From Flavobacterium sp. 270 (lineage in GTDB: Bacteria; Bacteroidota; Bacteroidia; Flavobacteriales; Flavobacteriaceae), in the NCBI RefSeq assembly GCF_004368785.1, contig NZ_SODM01000004.1, positions 360,521 to 424,520 of the forward strand: a stretch of DNA of 64,000 nucleotides, written 5' to 3'. The notes beneath the pieces are model-generated. The model did not search any database and was not told where the DNA came from. It saw only the letters and a program-made list of their open reading frames with translations. This document shows positions 53,285 through 61,465 of the stretch, piece by piece. Numbering within the stretch: position 1 is the stretch's first letter; every line of letters starts with the position of its first letter. Made by a program: the position numbers and the translations under genes.

Positions 53285-55426
53285 TTATCTGTAAAAGCCC
53301 ATCGCTACGCCGCCGTCTACATTTAAGGCATTTCCTGTTGATTTGTTTAGGAAACCGCCAACAAAAGCAAAACAAGCATTCGCAATATCGTCGGGCAATA
53401 TAATTTCATTCAATAACGTACGTTTTGCATAGTAAGCCGGTAATTCTTCTACCGTAATACCGTATGCTTTTGCACGACCTTCTGCCCATCCGCCAGACCA
53501 AATATTAGAGTCTGAGATTACTGCATCTGGATTTACTGTGTTTACACGAATTTTATCTGCACCCAATTCAGCTGCCATTAAACGTGTTAAATGTGCCTGC
53601 GCAGCTTTTGCTGAACCGTAACCAGGATTGTTTGGTCCTGCTACAACAGCATTTTTAGAAACGATGTTTACGATGTCTCCACCAAAACCTTGTTTGCGCA
53701 TTACTTCGATTCCTGCTTTAGAAACAATAAATTGTCCTTTTACCAAAATATCGTATAATCTATCCCACTCTTCAAGAGTATGTTCTGCGATAGATTTAGA
53801 AATACTGATACCAGCATTGTTTACTATAATATCTACACCTCCAAAAGCTAAACAAGCTTCGTCTAATGCTAATTCTGTACTTTTTTCGTCAGTAACATTT
53901 AATAATGTACTAGAAACGGCATCTTTTCCAAACAGTTTAGTAAACTCAGCCGTAGCCTGCTCTAAACGTTCTGTATTGATATCGTTGATTACAACACAAC
54001 CGCCTTCCTGCGCAAATTTTTTCGCGATAGCTTTACCAATACCTCCGGCAGAACCAGTGATAAGTGCTACTCTTCCAGACAAAGCTTTTGGCTTTGGCAT
54101 ACGTTGTAATTTTGCCTCTTCTAATAACCAGTATTCGATATCAAAAGCTTCTTGATGTGGTAATGATGTATATTCAGAAACTGCTTCTGCACCTTTCATT
54201 ACATTTACAGCATTGATATAATATTCTGATGCCAGACGAGCCATAGTTTTATCTTTGGCAAACGTAAACATACCAACTCCCGGATATAAAATCACAACTG
54301 GATTTGGGTCACGCATTGCTGGCGAATTTGATTTTTTACATGCATTGTAATAGTCTTTGTACATTGCACGGTAGGCCTCAAAAGCAGGTTTTAATTTTGC
54401 TTTAATAGCTTCTACATCAGACAAATCTTCATTTGGATCTAATGCTAAAACCAAAGGACTGATTTTAGTTCTTAAAAAGTGATCCGGGCAAGATGTTCCT
54501 AATGGAGCTAATTTTGCTAAATCATTAGAATTAATGAATTCTAAAACTCTTGCATCATCTGTATAATGACCAATCATCTGACGTTCTGATGAACAGAATC
54601 CTCTTAAAATTGGTGCTACTTTTGCTGCTTTTAATTTACGATCTGCTTCTGGAAGACTGTCGATTTTTTTACCTCCAAAAACAGCACGTTTTTTTCCGTA
54701 GTTGCTTTCTAAGTAATCTGCGCATTTTTCGATTACTTCAAGCGTGTTCATATAACTTTCAAAAGCGGTATCTCCCCAAGTAAATAAACCGTGAGAACCT
54801 AACATGATACCACGTAATTTTTTACCTTTCTTTTCTGCTTCTTCCAAACAAGCTCTCAACTGAAGTCCAAGGTCAAAACCTGGACGCTGCCAGCCTACCC
54901 AGCCAATTTCTCCGTCAAATAATTCTTCTGTGATTTTTGCACCGTCTTTTGCTGCTGCAATAGCAATTGCTGCATCCGGGTGTAAGTGATCAATATGTTT
55001 AAATGGTAAAAAACCATGTAAAGGCGTATCTATAGATGGCGCTTTTGATGCTAAGTCGAAAATACAGTGATTGAATAATTCTACCATTTCATCTTCAAAC
55101 TCGATTCCTCTGTAAACATTTTCAAGATTACGAAGTCTGTCTAGGTAAAGTGCAGCACAACCTGATTTAGTTAGTGTACCGATATCTCCACCAGAACCTT
55201 TAATCCACATTACATCAGAGCTTTCGCCTGTTAATGGATCTTTATCTTCAATTTTTACAGAAGTATTTCCTCCTCCGTAATTTGTCAATCTTAAATCTGC
55301 TCCTAATAAGTTCGAGCGATAAATGAAAAGCGCTACTTCATCTCCTGCTAATGCTGCTGCCTTAGCGTCATCCCAAAGGTAGCTTACATGCTTAAAATTC
55401 ATATTTTGTGTATTTATATTCGACAT
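53285..55426 (-). CDS. rhaEW: Bifunctional rhamnulose-1-phosphate aldolase/lactaldehyde dehydrogenase
   Basis: This is a 713-residue fusion. The N-terminal part (about 30-430) is a class II aldolase/adducin-like domain with the metal-binding histidines in H-G-F-L-P-F-K-H-I-D-H-L-H-P and S-H-G-L-F-T-W. It cleaves L-rhamnulose-1-phosphate to dihydroxyacetone phosphate and L-lactaldehyde. The C-terminal part (about 450-713) is a short-chain dehydrogenase with T-G-S-A-G-G-I-G and the catalytic Y-x-x-x-K (Y-G-S-A-K, near 605). It should oxidise lactaldehyde to L-lactate with NAD(P). This RhaEW architecture is known from rhamnose pathways of several bacterial phyla. It shares an operon with rhaT, 24 nt upstream. 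Confidence 0.92.
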   Translation of the reverse strand: MSNINTQNMNFKHVSYLWDDAKAAALAGDEVALFIYRSNLLGADLRLTNYGGGNTSVKIEDKDPLTGESSDVMWIKGSGGDIGTLTKSGCAALYLDRLRNLENVYRGIEFEDEMVELFNHCIFDLASKAPSIDTPLHGFLPFKHIDHLHPDAAIAIAAAKDGAKITEELFDGEIGWVGWQRPGFDLGLQLRACLEEAEKKGKKLRGIMLGSHGLFTWGDTAFESYMNTLEVIEKCADYLESNYGKKRAVFGGKKIDSLPEADRKLKAAKVAPILRGFCSSERQMIGHYTDDARVLEFINSNDLAKLAPLGTSCPDHFLRTKISPLVLALDPNEDLSDVEAIKAKLKPAFEAYRAMYKDYYNACKKSNSPAMRDPNPVVILYPGVGMFTFAKDKTMARLASEYYINAVNVMKGAEAVSEYTSLPHQEAFDIEYWLLEEAKLQRMPKPKALSGRVALITGSAGGIGKAIAKKFAQEGGCVVINDINTERLEQATAEFTKLFGKDAVSSTLLNVTDEKSTELALDEACLAFGGVDIIVNNAGISISKSIAEHTLEEWDRLYDILVKGQFIVSKAGIEVMRKQGFGGDIVNIVSKNAVVAGPNNPGYGSAKAAQAHLTRLMAAELGADKIRVNTVNPDAVISDSNIWSGGWAEGRAKAYGITVEELPAYYAKRTLLNEIILPDDIANACFAFVGGFLNKSTGNALNVDGGVAMGFYR

Positions 55427-55450
55427 ATTCCTGTATGTTATTTTATGTTT

Positions 55451-56500
55451 TTATAATGAATTTCCAATTCCAACTATCACGATCGAAAGCATAATCAATC
55501 CAATTCCCCAAATAAAAGTTCTGAACGTTTTTTTGGAAACTCCTGCCCATTCTTTCAAATAAAATCCCCAAAAATTTGCTGTCAAAATAATGGTTGCCAT
55601 GTGCAGAATCCATGAACTTGCACCGTTTCCAAGTTTGCTTTCTCCCATTCCGTAGAAGAAAAACTGAAGAAACCACATTGTACCGGCAAGCGCAGAAAAA
55701 AGTACATTTTTGGTAATTGGCGTAGCTTTATTTACATAATCACCAATAGTTTTATTCTTAAAATTCAGGTAGATACACCAGATAAAATTGGTTGTTAAAC
55801 CTCCCCAAAGCAAAACAATATAGGTTACATTATTTTGAAATAAAGGATTGCAGCCACTTATAACCGCTTGTTCTGCCATAGGTTTTCCAGCTTCGATTCC
55901 GTAATTAAAAAACGAACTCAAAATACCCGAAACAACCGCTATGATAAGACCTTTTACTAAACTGAAATCTTTGTCTTTATCTTCGTGACCTGTTGCAAAA
56001 TCTTTTTCTTTTAATATCCCTGCTTTTCCAGAAATGGCAATTCCCAAAAGACAAACTGCTACTCCTAATAAAACCAGCTGTCCGCCAGTATTAGAAAGCA
56101 TGTGTGAAAATGAAATTTTTCCCTCTGTTGGATTAAAGTCATAATATATAGAAGGAACTAATGCGCCAAAAGCAGAACAGAATCCTAAAATAATCGAGTT
56201 ACCAAGTGACATTCCTAAATAACGAACGCCCAGACCATAAGTAAGACCACCTATACCCCAGATTAATCCCATTGAAAAAGTAAAAGCTTTTATAGATGGT
56301 GAAGCTGCTGCGATAATTTCTGTAAAATGTGGAATTGTTAAGTAAGCTGCGATTGGGGGTACAATAAGCCATGAGAAAAATCCCCCAATAAGCCAATAGC
56401 TTTCCCAAGCCCAGTTTTTAACTTTCTTAAAAGGCATATAAAAACTACCTGAAGAAAAACCTCCGATAGAATGAAAAATGATTCCTAATAATGATTCCAT
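55451..56500 (-). CDS. rhaT: L-rhamnose/proton symporter
   Basis: The 349-residue inner-membrane protein has about ten hydrophobic spans. The start is G-G-F-S-S-G-S-F-Y-M-P-F-K-K-V, and W-W-family motifs typical of RhaT follow (W-E-S-Y-W-L, L-L-W-G-G-L-T-T-N-F-I-W-C). It imports L-rhamnose with protons. It is the first gene of the rhaT-rhaEW operon, divergent from the GntR regulator. Confidence 0.9.
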   Translation of the reverse strand: MESLLGIIFHSIGGFSSGSFYMPFKKVKNWAWESYWLIGGFFSWLIVPPIAAYLTIPHFTEIIAAASPSIKAFTFSMGLIWGIGGLTYGLGVRYLGMSLGNSIILGFCSAFGALVPSIYYDFNPTEGKISFSHMLSNTGGQLVLLGVAVCLLGIAISGKAGILKEKDFATGHEDKDKDFSLVKGLIIAVVSGILSSFFNYGIEAGKPMAEQAVISGCNPLFQNNVTYIVLLWGGLTTNFIWCIYLNFKNKTIGDYVNKATPITKNVLFSALAGTMWFLQFFFYGMGESKLGNGASSWILHMATIILTANFWGFYLKEWAGVSKKTFRTFIWGIGLIMLSIVIVGIGNSL

Positions 56501-56711
56501 TTAATTTTTTTGTTTGTGGTTAGTTTGTAAGCTTTTGGTTTTGTAAAATAATAGAATGTAAAAAAGAAAACTGTCCTGTACTATCCTTTACGATTTTAAG
56601 TATTTATGTTAAAACTAAATATTATTATAAAGAACGACCTGATTATTTTGGAAAAATAAATTTAAAATAGCTATTTTAGCAATCGATTTCGTAATTATTA
56701 TATTTACAATA

Positions 56712-56758
56712 AGCGAAAAATAAAGACATTAGCGAAAAAACAAAATAAAGTCTTATTT
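56712..56758. promoter_or_regulatory. Possible operator region between rhaT and the GntR gene
   Basis: The intergenic region (56501-56886) holds a direct repeat AGCGAAAAA at 56712-56720 and 56731-56739, and a small palindrome AAATAA-AGTC-TTATTT at 56743-56758. Either could bind the GntR regulator. No consensus promoter is clear, and nothing else notable was seen in this 386-nt gap. Confidence 0.3.
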
Positions 56759-56886
56759 GAATTTGATTTACTTGTAAGAAAAAGATTTAAACAAGCCGGA
56801 ATTACCAGTTTTAAGCCACTTTTTATAAAAATAATTTAGAATTGGATTTCTTTACACTTCGAGAGTCTGATTTGAAAAAAAATGCC

Positions 56887-57927
56887 ATGATTAAATTAAT
56901 TAAAATAGATGAAGATTCCAGAGTTCCTAAATACAAACAAATTGTAGACTCTATTCTTCAGAACATCGCCAACGGAAATCTAAAAATCAACCAAAAAATA
57001 CCTTCAATAAATAGTTTTAGCGAAGAATTTTATATGTCTCGTGATACTGTCGAAAAGGCTTATAATATTTTGAAAGAGCGTAAAATTATCTCTTCTATTA
57101 GAGGAAAAGGATATTATATTACCCGAACAAAATTAGAGTCTAAAGTAAACATTTTATTTCTTACCAATAAACTGAGTGCGTATAAAATGAAAACTTACAG
57201 CTCGTTTATTAATACTCTTGGCGCTAATGCACACACTGATCTGCACATTTACCACTGTGACGAAACTTTATTCTTAAATATATTAGATAAGTTTGAAGGC
57301 GCTTATGACTATTATGTTATTACAACACATTTTAAAACAGACGAACTTAAACATTCTAGTTTTACTGATGAAGTAGTTCGAGCAATTCAAAATATTCCGC
57401 AGGATAAATTGGTTATGCTCGATAATATAAAACTCGGAATGGGCGGCGAAGTAATCAAAATTTATCAGGATTTTGAAAATGACATTTATAATGCTTTAAA
57501 AGAAGGACTTGCTAAAATCACTAAATATAAAAGACTAATTCTGGTTTATCCTGATAAAGCGGTATATCCTTATCCTAGAAGAATTTTACATGGATTTAGA
57601 AAATTCTGTGTCGAGCACGGAGTAAACTTTGAAATTTTGAGTGAAGTTTACGATGATATGATTCTAAAAAAAGGCGATCTTTTTATTACTATTGAAGAAT
57701 CTGATCTGGTTAATTTAGTAAAACAGATTAGAGATGAAGAATATGTTTTAGGCAAAGATATTGGTGTTATATCATATAATGATACGCCATTAAAAGAATT
57801 ACTTGGTATAACGGTTATGTCTACAGACTTTAATGTTATGGGAGAAACTGCTGCCAGAATGATTTTGAACAAAGAGAAAGGACAGGTAAAAGTTCCTTTT
57901 AATTTTATTGATAGAAATTCCATCTAA
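56887..57927 (+). CDS. GntR-family regulator with sugar-binding-like domain
   Basis: The regulator has about 346 residues. The ATG at 56887 (M-I-K-L-I-K-I) is preferred over an upstream TTG, because the GntR winged-helix begins there. The HTH (about 10-80) has Q-K-I-P-S-I-N-S-F-S-E-E-F and S-R-D-T-V-E-K-A-Y. The C-terminal 260 residues resemble a LacI-type periplasmic-binding-protein fold, with V-I-S-Y-N-D-T-P-L-K-E-L near the end. It is divergent from rhaT and is the obvious candidate regulator of the rhamnose genes, releasing DNA on binding L-rhamnose or a derivative. The ligand is inferred. Confidence 0.85.
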   Translation: MIKLIKIDEDSRVPKYKQIVDSILQNIANGNLKINQKIPSINSFSEEFYMSRDTVEKAYNILKERKIISSIRGKGYYITRTKLESKVNILFLTNKLSAYKMKTYSSFINTLGANAHTDLHIYHCDETLFLNILDKFEGAYDYYVITTHFKTDELKHSSFTDEVVRAIQNIPQDKLVMLDNIKLGMGGEVIKIYQDFENDIYNALKEGLAKITKYKRLILVYPDKAVYPYPRRILHGFRKFCVEHGVNFEILSEVYDDMILKKGDLFITIEESDLVNLVKQIRDEEYVLGKDIGVISYNDTPLKELLGITVMSTDFNVMGETAARMILNKEKGQVKVPFNFIDRNSI

Positions 57928-57932
57928 AGGTG

Positions 57933-58004
57933 CAAAGGTTCTGAGGGACTAAGGTTCAAAGGCTTCCTATTGGAACTTTGTAGCTTTGTTGCTCAGAACC
58001 TTTG
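57933..58004. repeat. Perfect 13-bp inverted repeat after the GntR gene
   Basis: CAAAGGTTCTGAG (57933-57945) and CTCAGAACCTTTG (57992-58004) flank 46 nt that contains further AAGGTTC half sites. It starts 6 nt after the GntR stop codon and just precedes the next terminator. Confidence 0.7.
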
Positions 58005-58012
58005 AACCTTTC

Positions 58013-58041
58013 AAAAAAAAACCTCGCTTTTGGCGAGGTTT
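58013..58041. terminator. Bidirectional terminator between the GntR and H1-like genes
   Basis: The stem AAACCTCGC/GCGAGGTTT with a 5-nt loop is flanked by an A-run on the left and T-rich sequence on the right. It serves the minus-strand histone-like gene and may also stop the GntR transcript. Confidence 0.8.
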
Positions 58042-58059
58042 CTTTTCTTTAAAAGAAAA

Positions 58060-58236
58060 TTATTTTTTAGATTCTTCGATAGAAACTTTTCTGAACTCTT
58101 TTAAAAGTTTTTCAATTTCTAAAGTTGATTTACGTGCTCTTGCGCCAGCAGCTTTAACACCTTTTTCAGTTAGTGATTCAGCTTCTACTTTAAATGTGTC
58201 GATTTCGGCGTTGATTTTTGCTAATAGATCTTTCAT
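58060..58236 (-). CDS. Histone H1-like small basic protein
   Basis: This 58-residue cytoplasmic protein starts at an ATG at 58236 and ends with TAA at 58060. It is Lys/Ala/Glu-rich and largely helical (M-K-D-L-L-A-K-I-N, then K-G-V-K-A-A-G-A-R-A-R-K-S). The KxxAxxAR-type block matches the small histone H1/Hc1-like proteins common in Bacteroidota, which are thought to bind DNA. It has a strong promoter of its own and a terminator 19 nt after the stop, so it is a complete one-gene unit. Confidence 0.8.
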   Translation of the reverse strand: MKDLLAKINAEIDTFKVEAESLTEKGVKAAGARARKSTLEIEKLLKEFRKVSIEESKK

Positions 58237-58260
58237 GCTTATACTTGTTAAATTAAGTCA

Positions 58261-58290
58261 CAAAAATAAAAGTTTGTGTGATAGATACAA
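58261..58290 (-). promoter_or_regulatory. Promoter of the histone H1-like gene
   Basis: On the minus strand TTG (58288-58290) is followed after 19 nt by TATTTTTG (58261-58268), a full match to the Bacteroidota consensus, about 25 nt before the start codon. Confidence 0.7.
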
Positions 58291-58591
58291 CACTTTTGCT
58301 GTTAAAATTATGAATGATTTTTGCTTCTGTATTTAACATTAAATTTACGTCATCCCTTTTCTACACTCAAAACCTTCCAATATTTTAATAATCAACCACT
58401 TATTAAAAAGACATAAATTAGATATGTTCTATATAAGCCTGTCAGCACAATAAAATATTTTCTTTTTGAGCTGAAATTTTCAAAAAAATATGGGAAATTT
58501 CATGATTTTAAACTTCCTAATGACAATCATTTAGCCAAAAATCACTCTAATAATTGCTTATTTCTGCTAGCATTTATTAAAATCAACAAAG
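58291..58591. other. Intergenic stretch without recognised content
   Basis: AT-rich sequence between the H1-like gene promoter and the end of the DUF4861 gene. No ORF, promoter, hairpin or repeat of note was seen. Confidence 0.5.
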
Positions 58592-59896
58592 CTATTTTTT
58601 AATTTCTGGCTTAATATCAACCTTAATAACTGCCGAAAGCTGTTTTGCCAGAGTTATTACATAATTGGTAAAATAAGCCGGATCCTGAAAATTTCTATCC
58701 TCACTTAATTCCCAGGCTGCAATAGCATAATAACTAATCTCTTTGTTATTCTCTACAGTTAATTGTGCTAAATAAGAATCTGTAAGTTGTCCGGTTTTTG
58801 GAGCTTCAATATATCCTTTGTAAATTTCTTTCGGAACTAAGATTGCCGTTCCTAAAATCCACTGACGTTCGTACGTTAAATAATCATGCTGAATCAGGCA
58901 GACCCAATTTCCAGATTCTGTTACATTTAAAGGATTTCTATTGTTTAGGTTCGAAAGTGCTACTAATAGTTTTTCGTTTCCTTTTATTCCGTTTATGGTA
59001 ACTGTATTTTTATAACCGTACATTCCAGGCCAGATTGATGTAGTTTCCTGCACCTGATAATCATTTCCAGAAGCTTTCCAGTTATGATAATTGTAACTTA
59101 AAACAGAATTTACTGGTCCTTCGCTTACAATTTTAAAAGTTGTTTTTTCTACATTATTAATTGTATCTGTACCGAGAATTCCAAGTCTGTTGATTTTATC
59201 ATTAATTGATAAAGCATAACCGCCTAAACCTGCAGAGTTTCCGACAGGAAAAATATCTCTTCCCCAATCGTACATTACATGGTAATTGTCTTCAACAGCT
59301 CCTTTACTATTGATACCAACATTTTCTGGTGTTATTGCCGGAATTTTTTTCCCGAAAACATCTTTAGAATTTCTTCCGTCTAAATAATGTCTAAAACCTA
59401 CTTTATCATTTTCCCAAGTTGGTCCATCGGTTTGGTATTTTTGGTAACCTAACTTTTTATGTACTTGGTTTGCCATTAAAACTTCGTCTAATGCAGGATG
59501 AACGGGCAAATCTTTGCCTTCTCTTTTTCCGAATCTGACACTTGTTTTTATTTTGAATTTTGGATCTACAGCCGACCATTTTAGTTCTACGGCTTTTTCT
59601 TCGTTTGGAGAAAAATCAGCAACAAAAAAAAGTTCGTCCCACTTTCCGTCTCCATTAAGATCATTAATCTGTGCAGGAATTGTATCGGTTTTAAAAATTA
59701 AAATGGGAAAATTTGCTTTGGGAGGATTTGCCAAAAGCTGCGCTCTTTTTATCGAAACGGCTTTTTGAGGCAGGGATAAATCAGATGTGTTTTTTAGAAT
59801 AAATTTATTTCCTGCTGGTTTCTGTTGTGCATTACAGTTTCCTAAAAATAATACAGATAAAGCAATTGGCACATAAAGTTTGATCGTATTTTTCAT
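58592..59896 (-). CDS. DUF4861-family exported protein
   Basis: The 434-residue protein has a signal peptide; L-G-N-C at residue 21 could be a weak lipobox. The mature part is beta-rich with F-R-H-Y-L-D-G-R-N, N-D-L-N-G-D-G-K-W-D-E-L (a calcium-loop-like motif near 78) and D-W-G-R-D-I. This matches DUF4861, a family often found near polysaccharide-degradation genes, particularly with uronic-acid-containing glycans. No enzymatic function can be claimed. It is transcribed alone, about 650 nt from the rhamnose regulator. Confidence 0.72.
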   Translation of the reverse strand: MKNTIKLYVPIALSVLFLGNCNAQQKPAGNKFILKNTSDLSLPQKAVSIKRAQLLANPPKANFPILIFKTDTIPAQINDLNGDGKWDELFFVADFSPNEEKAVELKWSAVDPKFKIKTSVRFGKREGKDLPVHPALDEVLMANQVHKKLGYQKYQTDGPTWENDKVGFRHYLDGRNSKDVFGKKIPAITPENVGINSKGAVEDNYHVMYDWGRDIFPVGNSAGLGGYALSINDKINRLGILGTDTINNVEKTTFKIVSEGPVNSVLSYNYHNWKASGNDYQVQETTSIWPGMYGYKNTVTINGIKGNEKLLVALSNLNNRNPLNVTESGNWVCLIQHDYLTYERQWILGTAILVPKEIYKGYIEAPKTGQLTDSYLAQLTVENNKEISYYAIAAWELSEDRNFQDPAYFTNYVITLAKQLSAVIKVDIKPEIKK

Positions 59897-60082
59897 TCTG
59901 TGTTATGACTTTTTTATTCCTGAACAATTTAATGATTTAATTGAAATGAAAAAGCAGTTTGAAAAAAATTAAATAAAAAAAATTAACATATCTAAAATAA
60001 AGTCAAATATCGAAGCTTTTTCTTCTATTAAAAATAGAATATTAAAGTAAAATCTGTAAAAATGTCTTTATTTTTTTAAATA

Positions 60083-60125
60083 AAAAAAGTGTTTGATATT
60101 GAGGACAAATATCAAACACTTTTTT
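60083..60125 (-). terminator. Terminator after the receiver-like gene
   Basis: A long, nearly perfect hairpin has arms AAAAAAGTGTTTGATATT (left) and AATATCAAACACTTTTTT (right), with a 6-8 nt loop. It ends in a T-run on the minus strand, about 50 nt after the stop codon at 60174. Confidence 0.8.
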
Positions 60126-60173
60126 ATGCTGTATTTAGAATGGAATAATTTATAACTAAAAAACAAAAATATG

Positions 60174-60623
60174 CTATATAAGAAAAAACATAGTTTTGCA
60201 ATAGTTCTGAAATTGTGTCTGAAAAATATTTGAATCTGAAATTTTTCCTTTTATTTTTTGAGAAACAGTATTTGGGATTCTATTAAAATGCAATGTTAAA
60301 TCTTTAATGATTTCATTTCTGGTTTTAGAACCATCTAACAGAAATAAATCATTAGCTTCTTCTAAAAAAGATAATCTTTCAAATAATTGTTTGTCAAACA
60401 AGCAAACCAAAGTATTGGTCATTTTATTTTCTAATTTCAAAAAATCGACTAATTCAGCTTTGTCATAAACCACATATACAAAATGATCAAAATTTTCAGC
60501 ATCCTTTTGGCAATTTATCAACAAGGAACTTTCTGAAAAATCAAATTGCTCTCTAAATTTTCTTTTAAACATTTGTAAAAAAATGCTTTTACTGTCGCAC
60601 ACTAAAACTCTTTCCTTTTTCAT
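60174..60623 (-). CDS. Hypothetical protein, receiver-like
   Basis: The 149-residue soluble protein has no confident family. The start R-V-L-V-C-D-S-K-S-I-F-L-Q-M-F-K-R-K-F and a later N-T-L-V-C-L-F-D strand resemble the beta-alpha order of response-regulator receivers. The acidic pocket is incomplete (D9 only), and the usual phosphoacceptor Asp and Lys are not evident. It may be a degenerate receiver. It is the last of three co-oriented small genes upstream of the NtrB-like kinase, in the opposite orientation to it. Confidence 0.55.
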   Translation of the reverse strand: MKKERVLVCDSKSIFLQMFKRKFREQFDFSESSLLINCQKDAENFDHFVYVVYDKAELVDFLKLENKMTNTLVCLFDKQLFERLSFLEEANDLFLLDGSKTRNEIIKDLTLHFNRIPNTVSQKIKGKISDSNIFQTQFQNYCKTMFFLI

Positions 60624-60723
60624 TCTCTTTCTTTTCGAATTTTATTAAACCATAAAACCTGATCAATAGTTATAAATTACAATCGTACTTTATTTTTGAT
60701 GGATTCTAAAAAAACCTTATTCA

Positions 60724-61308
60724 CTAAAGCATATACATTGCAATTGCACTAGAAAAAATGGCTATTTTATCATTTCTATTTGAAAAATCAGTATTGATAT
60801 TAACATTGTATTTATCGCCAGAACGGTAAATCTGGCTCATTATTCCTTCTAATTTTTTATCTATAGAACCTATTATTTTATCTTTAGAAGAATCAATAAT
60901 CATAAAATCCCATTCTTTATCATCTCCAGAGATTTCAGCAATGATTTCATTTGATGTATTAAGTACAAAATAAGTAGATTTAAACAAACTCATTTTTTTC
61001 TTAATGCATCCTAATACATTTTTACGAGGGTCTAGTATCACAACTTTACTATTTCTAAAAAACCAGCTGCGAGATAATAAAACCTCTAATGTCCCATTCC
61101 CGCTCCTAATTTCAATTTCAGAAGGGAGTATATTTGCACCTACCAGCTGTCTTAAAATAACGTTGCCTTTGGTCATTCTTTCTTTAACAAAGCCAATAAT
61201 CTCTTTGTTGTTATTAAATATCTGATACTTATTGTAAGGTTTTGAAAAATGAGCCCTTTGATCTATAAAATAATTATCTCTCTCAAAAAAGGTTGAATTT
61301 GAATTCAT
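60724..61308 (-). CDS. Scramblase-like (LURP-one-related) protein
   Basis: The 194-residue protein resembles the phospholipid scramblase/LOR fold: Y-Q-I-F-N-N-N-K-E-I-I-G-F-V, then V-V-I-L-D-P-R-K-N-V-L-G-C-I, then F-M-I-I-D-S-S-K-D-K-I-I-G-S-I-D-K-K, three blades each ending in a Gly-turn. A short hydrophobic C-terminus is present (about 183-194). The function in bacteria is unknown. Confidence 0.6.
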   Translation of the reverse strand: MNSNSTFFERDNYFIDQRAHFSKPYNKYQIFNNNKEIIGFVKERMTKGNVILRQLVGANILPSEIEIRSGNGTLEVLLSRSWFFRNSKVVILDPRKNVLGCIKKKMSLFKSTYFVLNTSNEIIAEISGDDKEWDFMIIDSSKDKIIGSIDKKLEGIMSQIYRSGDKYNVNINTDFSNRNDKIAIFSSAIAMYML

Positions 61309-61406
61309 AATTTATATTATTGTAAATACTAAACAGATCAAACCAAAAAATTGATCTGAAATATTATTTTTAAAATGTTTACTAATTTTAAATGGCACTA
61401 CATGCC

Positions 61407-61414
61407 CAAAAATA
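61407..61414 (-). promoter_or_regulatory. Candidate -7 element for the scramblase-like gene
   Basis: TATTTTTG on the minus strand matches the consensus exactly, about 100 nt before the start at 61308. The -33 TTG is missing. Confidence 0.3.
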
Positions 61415-61465
61415 TTGGCTTTAGCACTATTTAGGTTAAATTGGTTAGAGAGAGTTTTATTAGAT

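Noticed and set aside
53628..54155. 175-codon open frame antisense to rhaEW
   Set aside because: It lies entirely within a certain gene, has no family signature and reflects the codon pattern of the opposite strand.
56842..56886. Upstream extension of the GntR frame to a TTG
   Set aside because: The ATG at 56887 directly precedes the winged-helix domain, and the extension adds no recognisable sequence.
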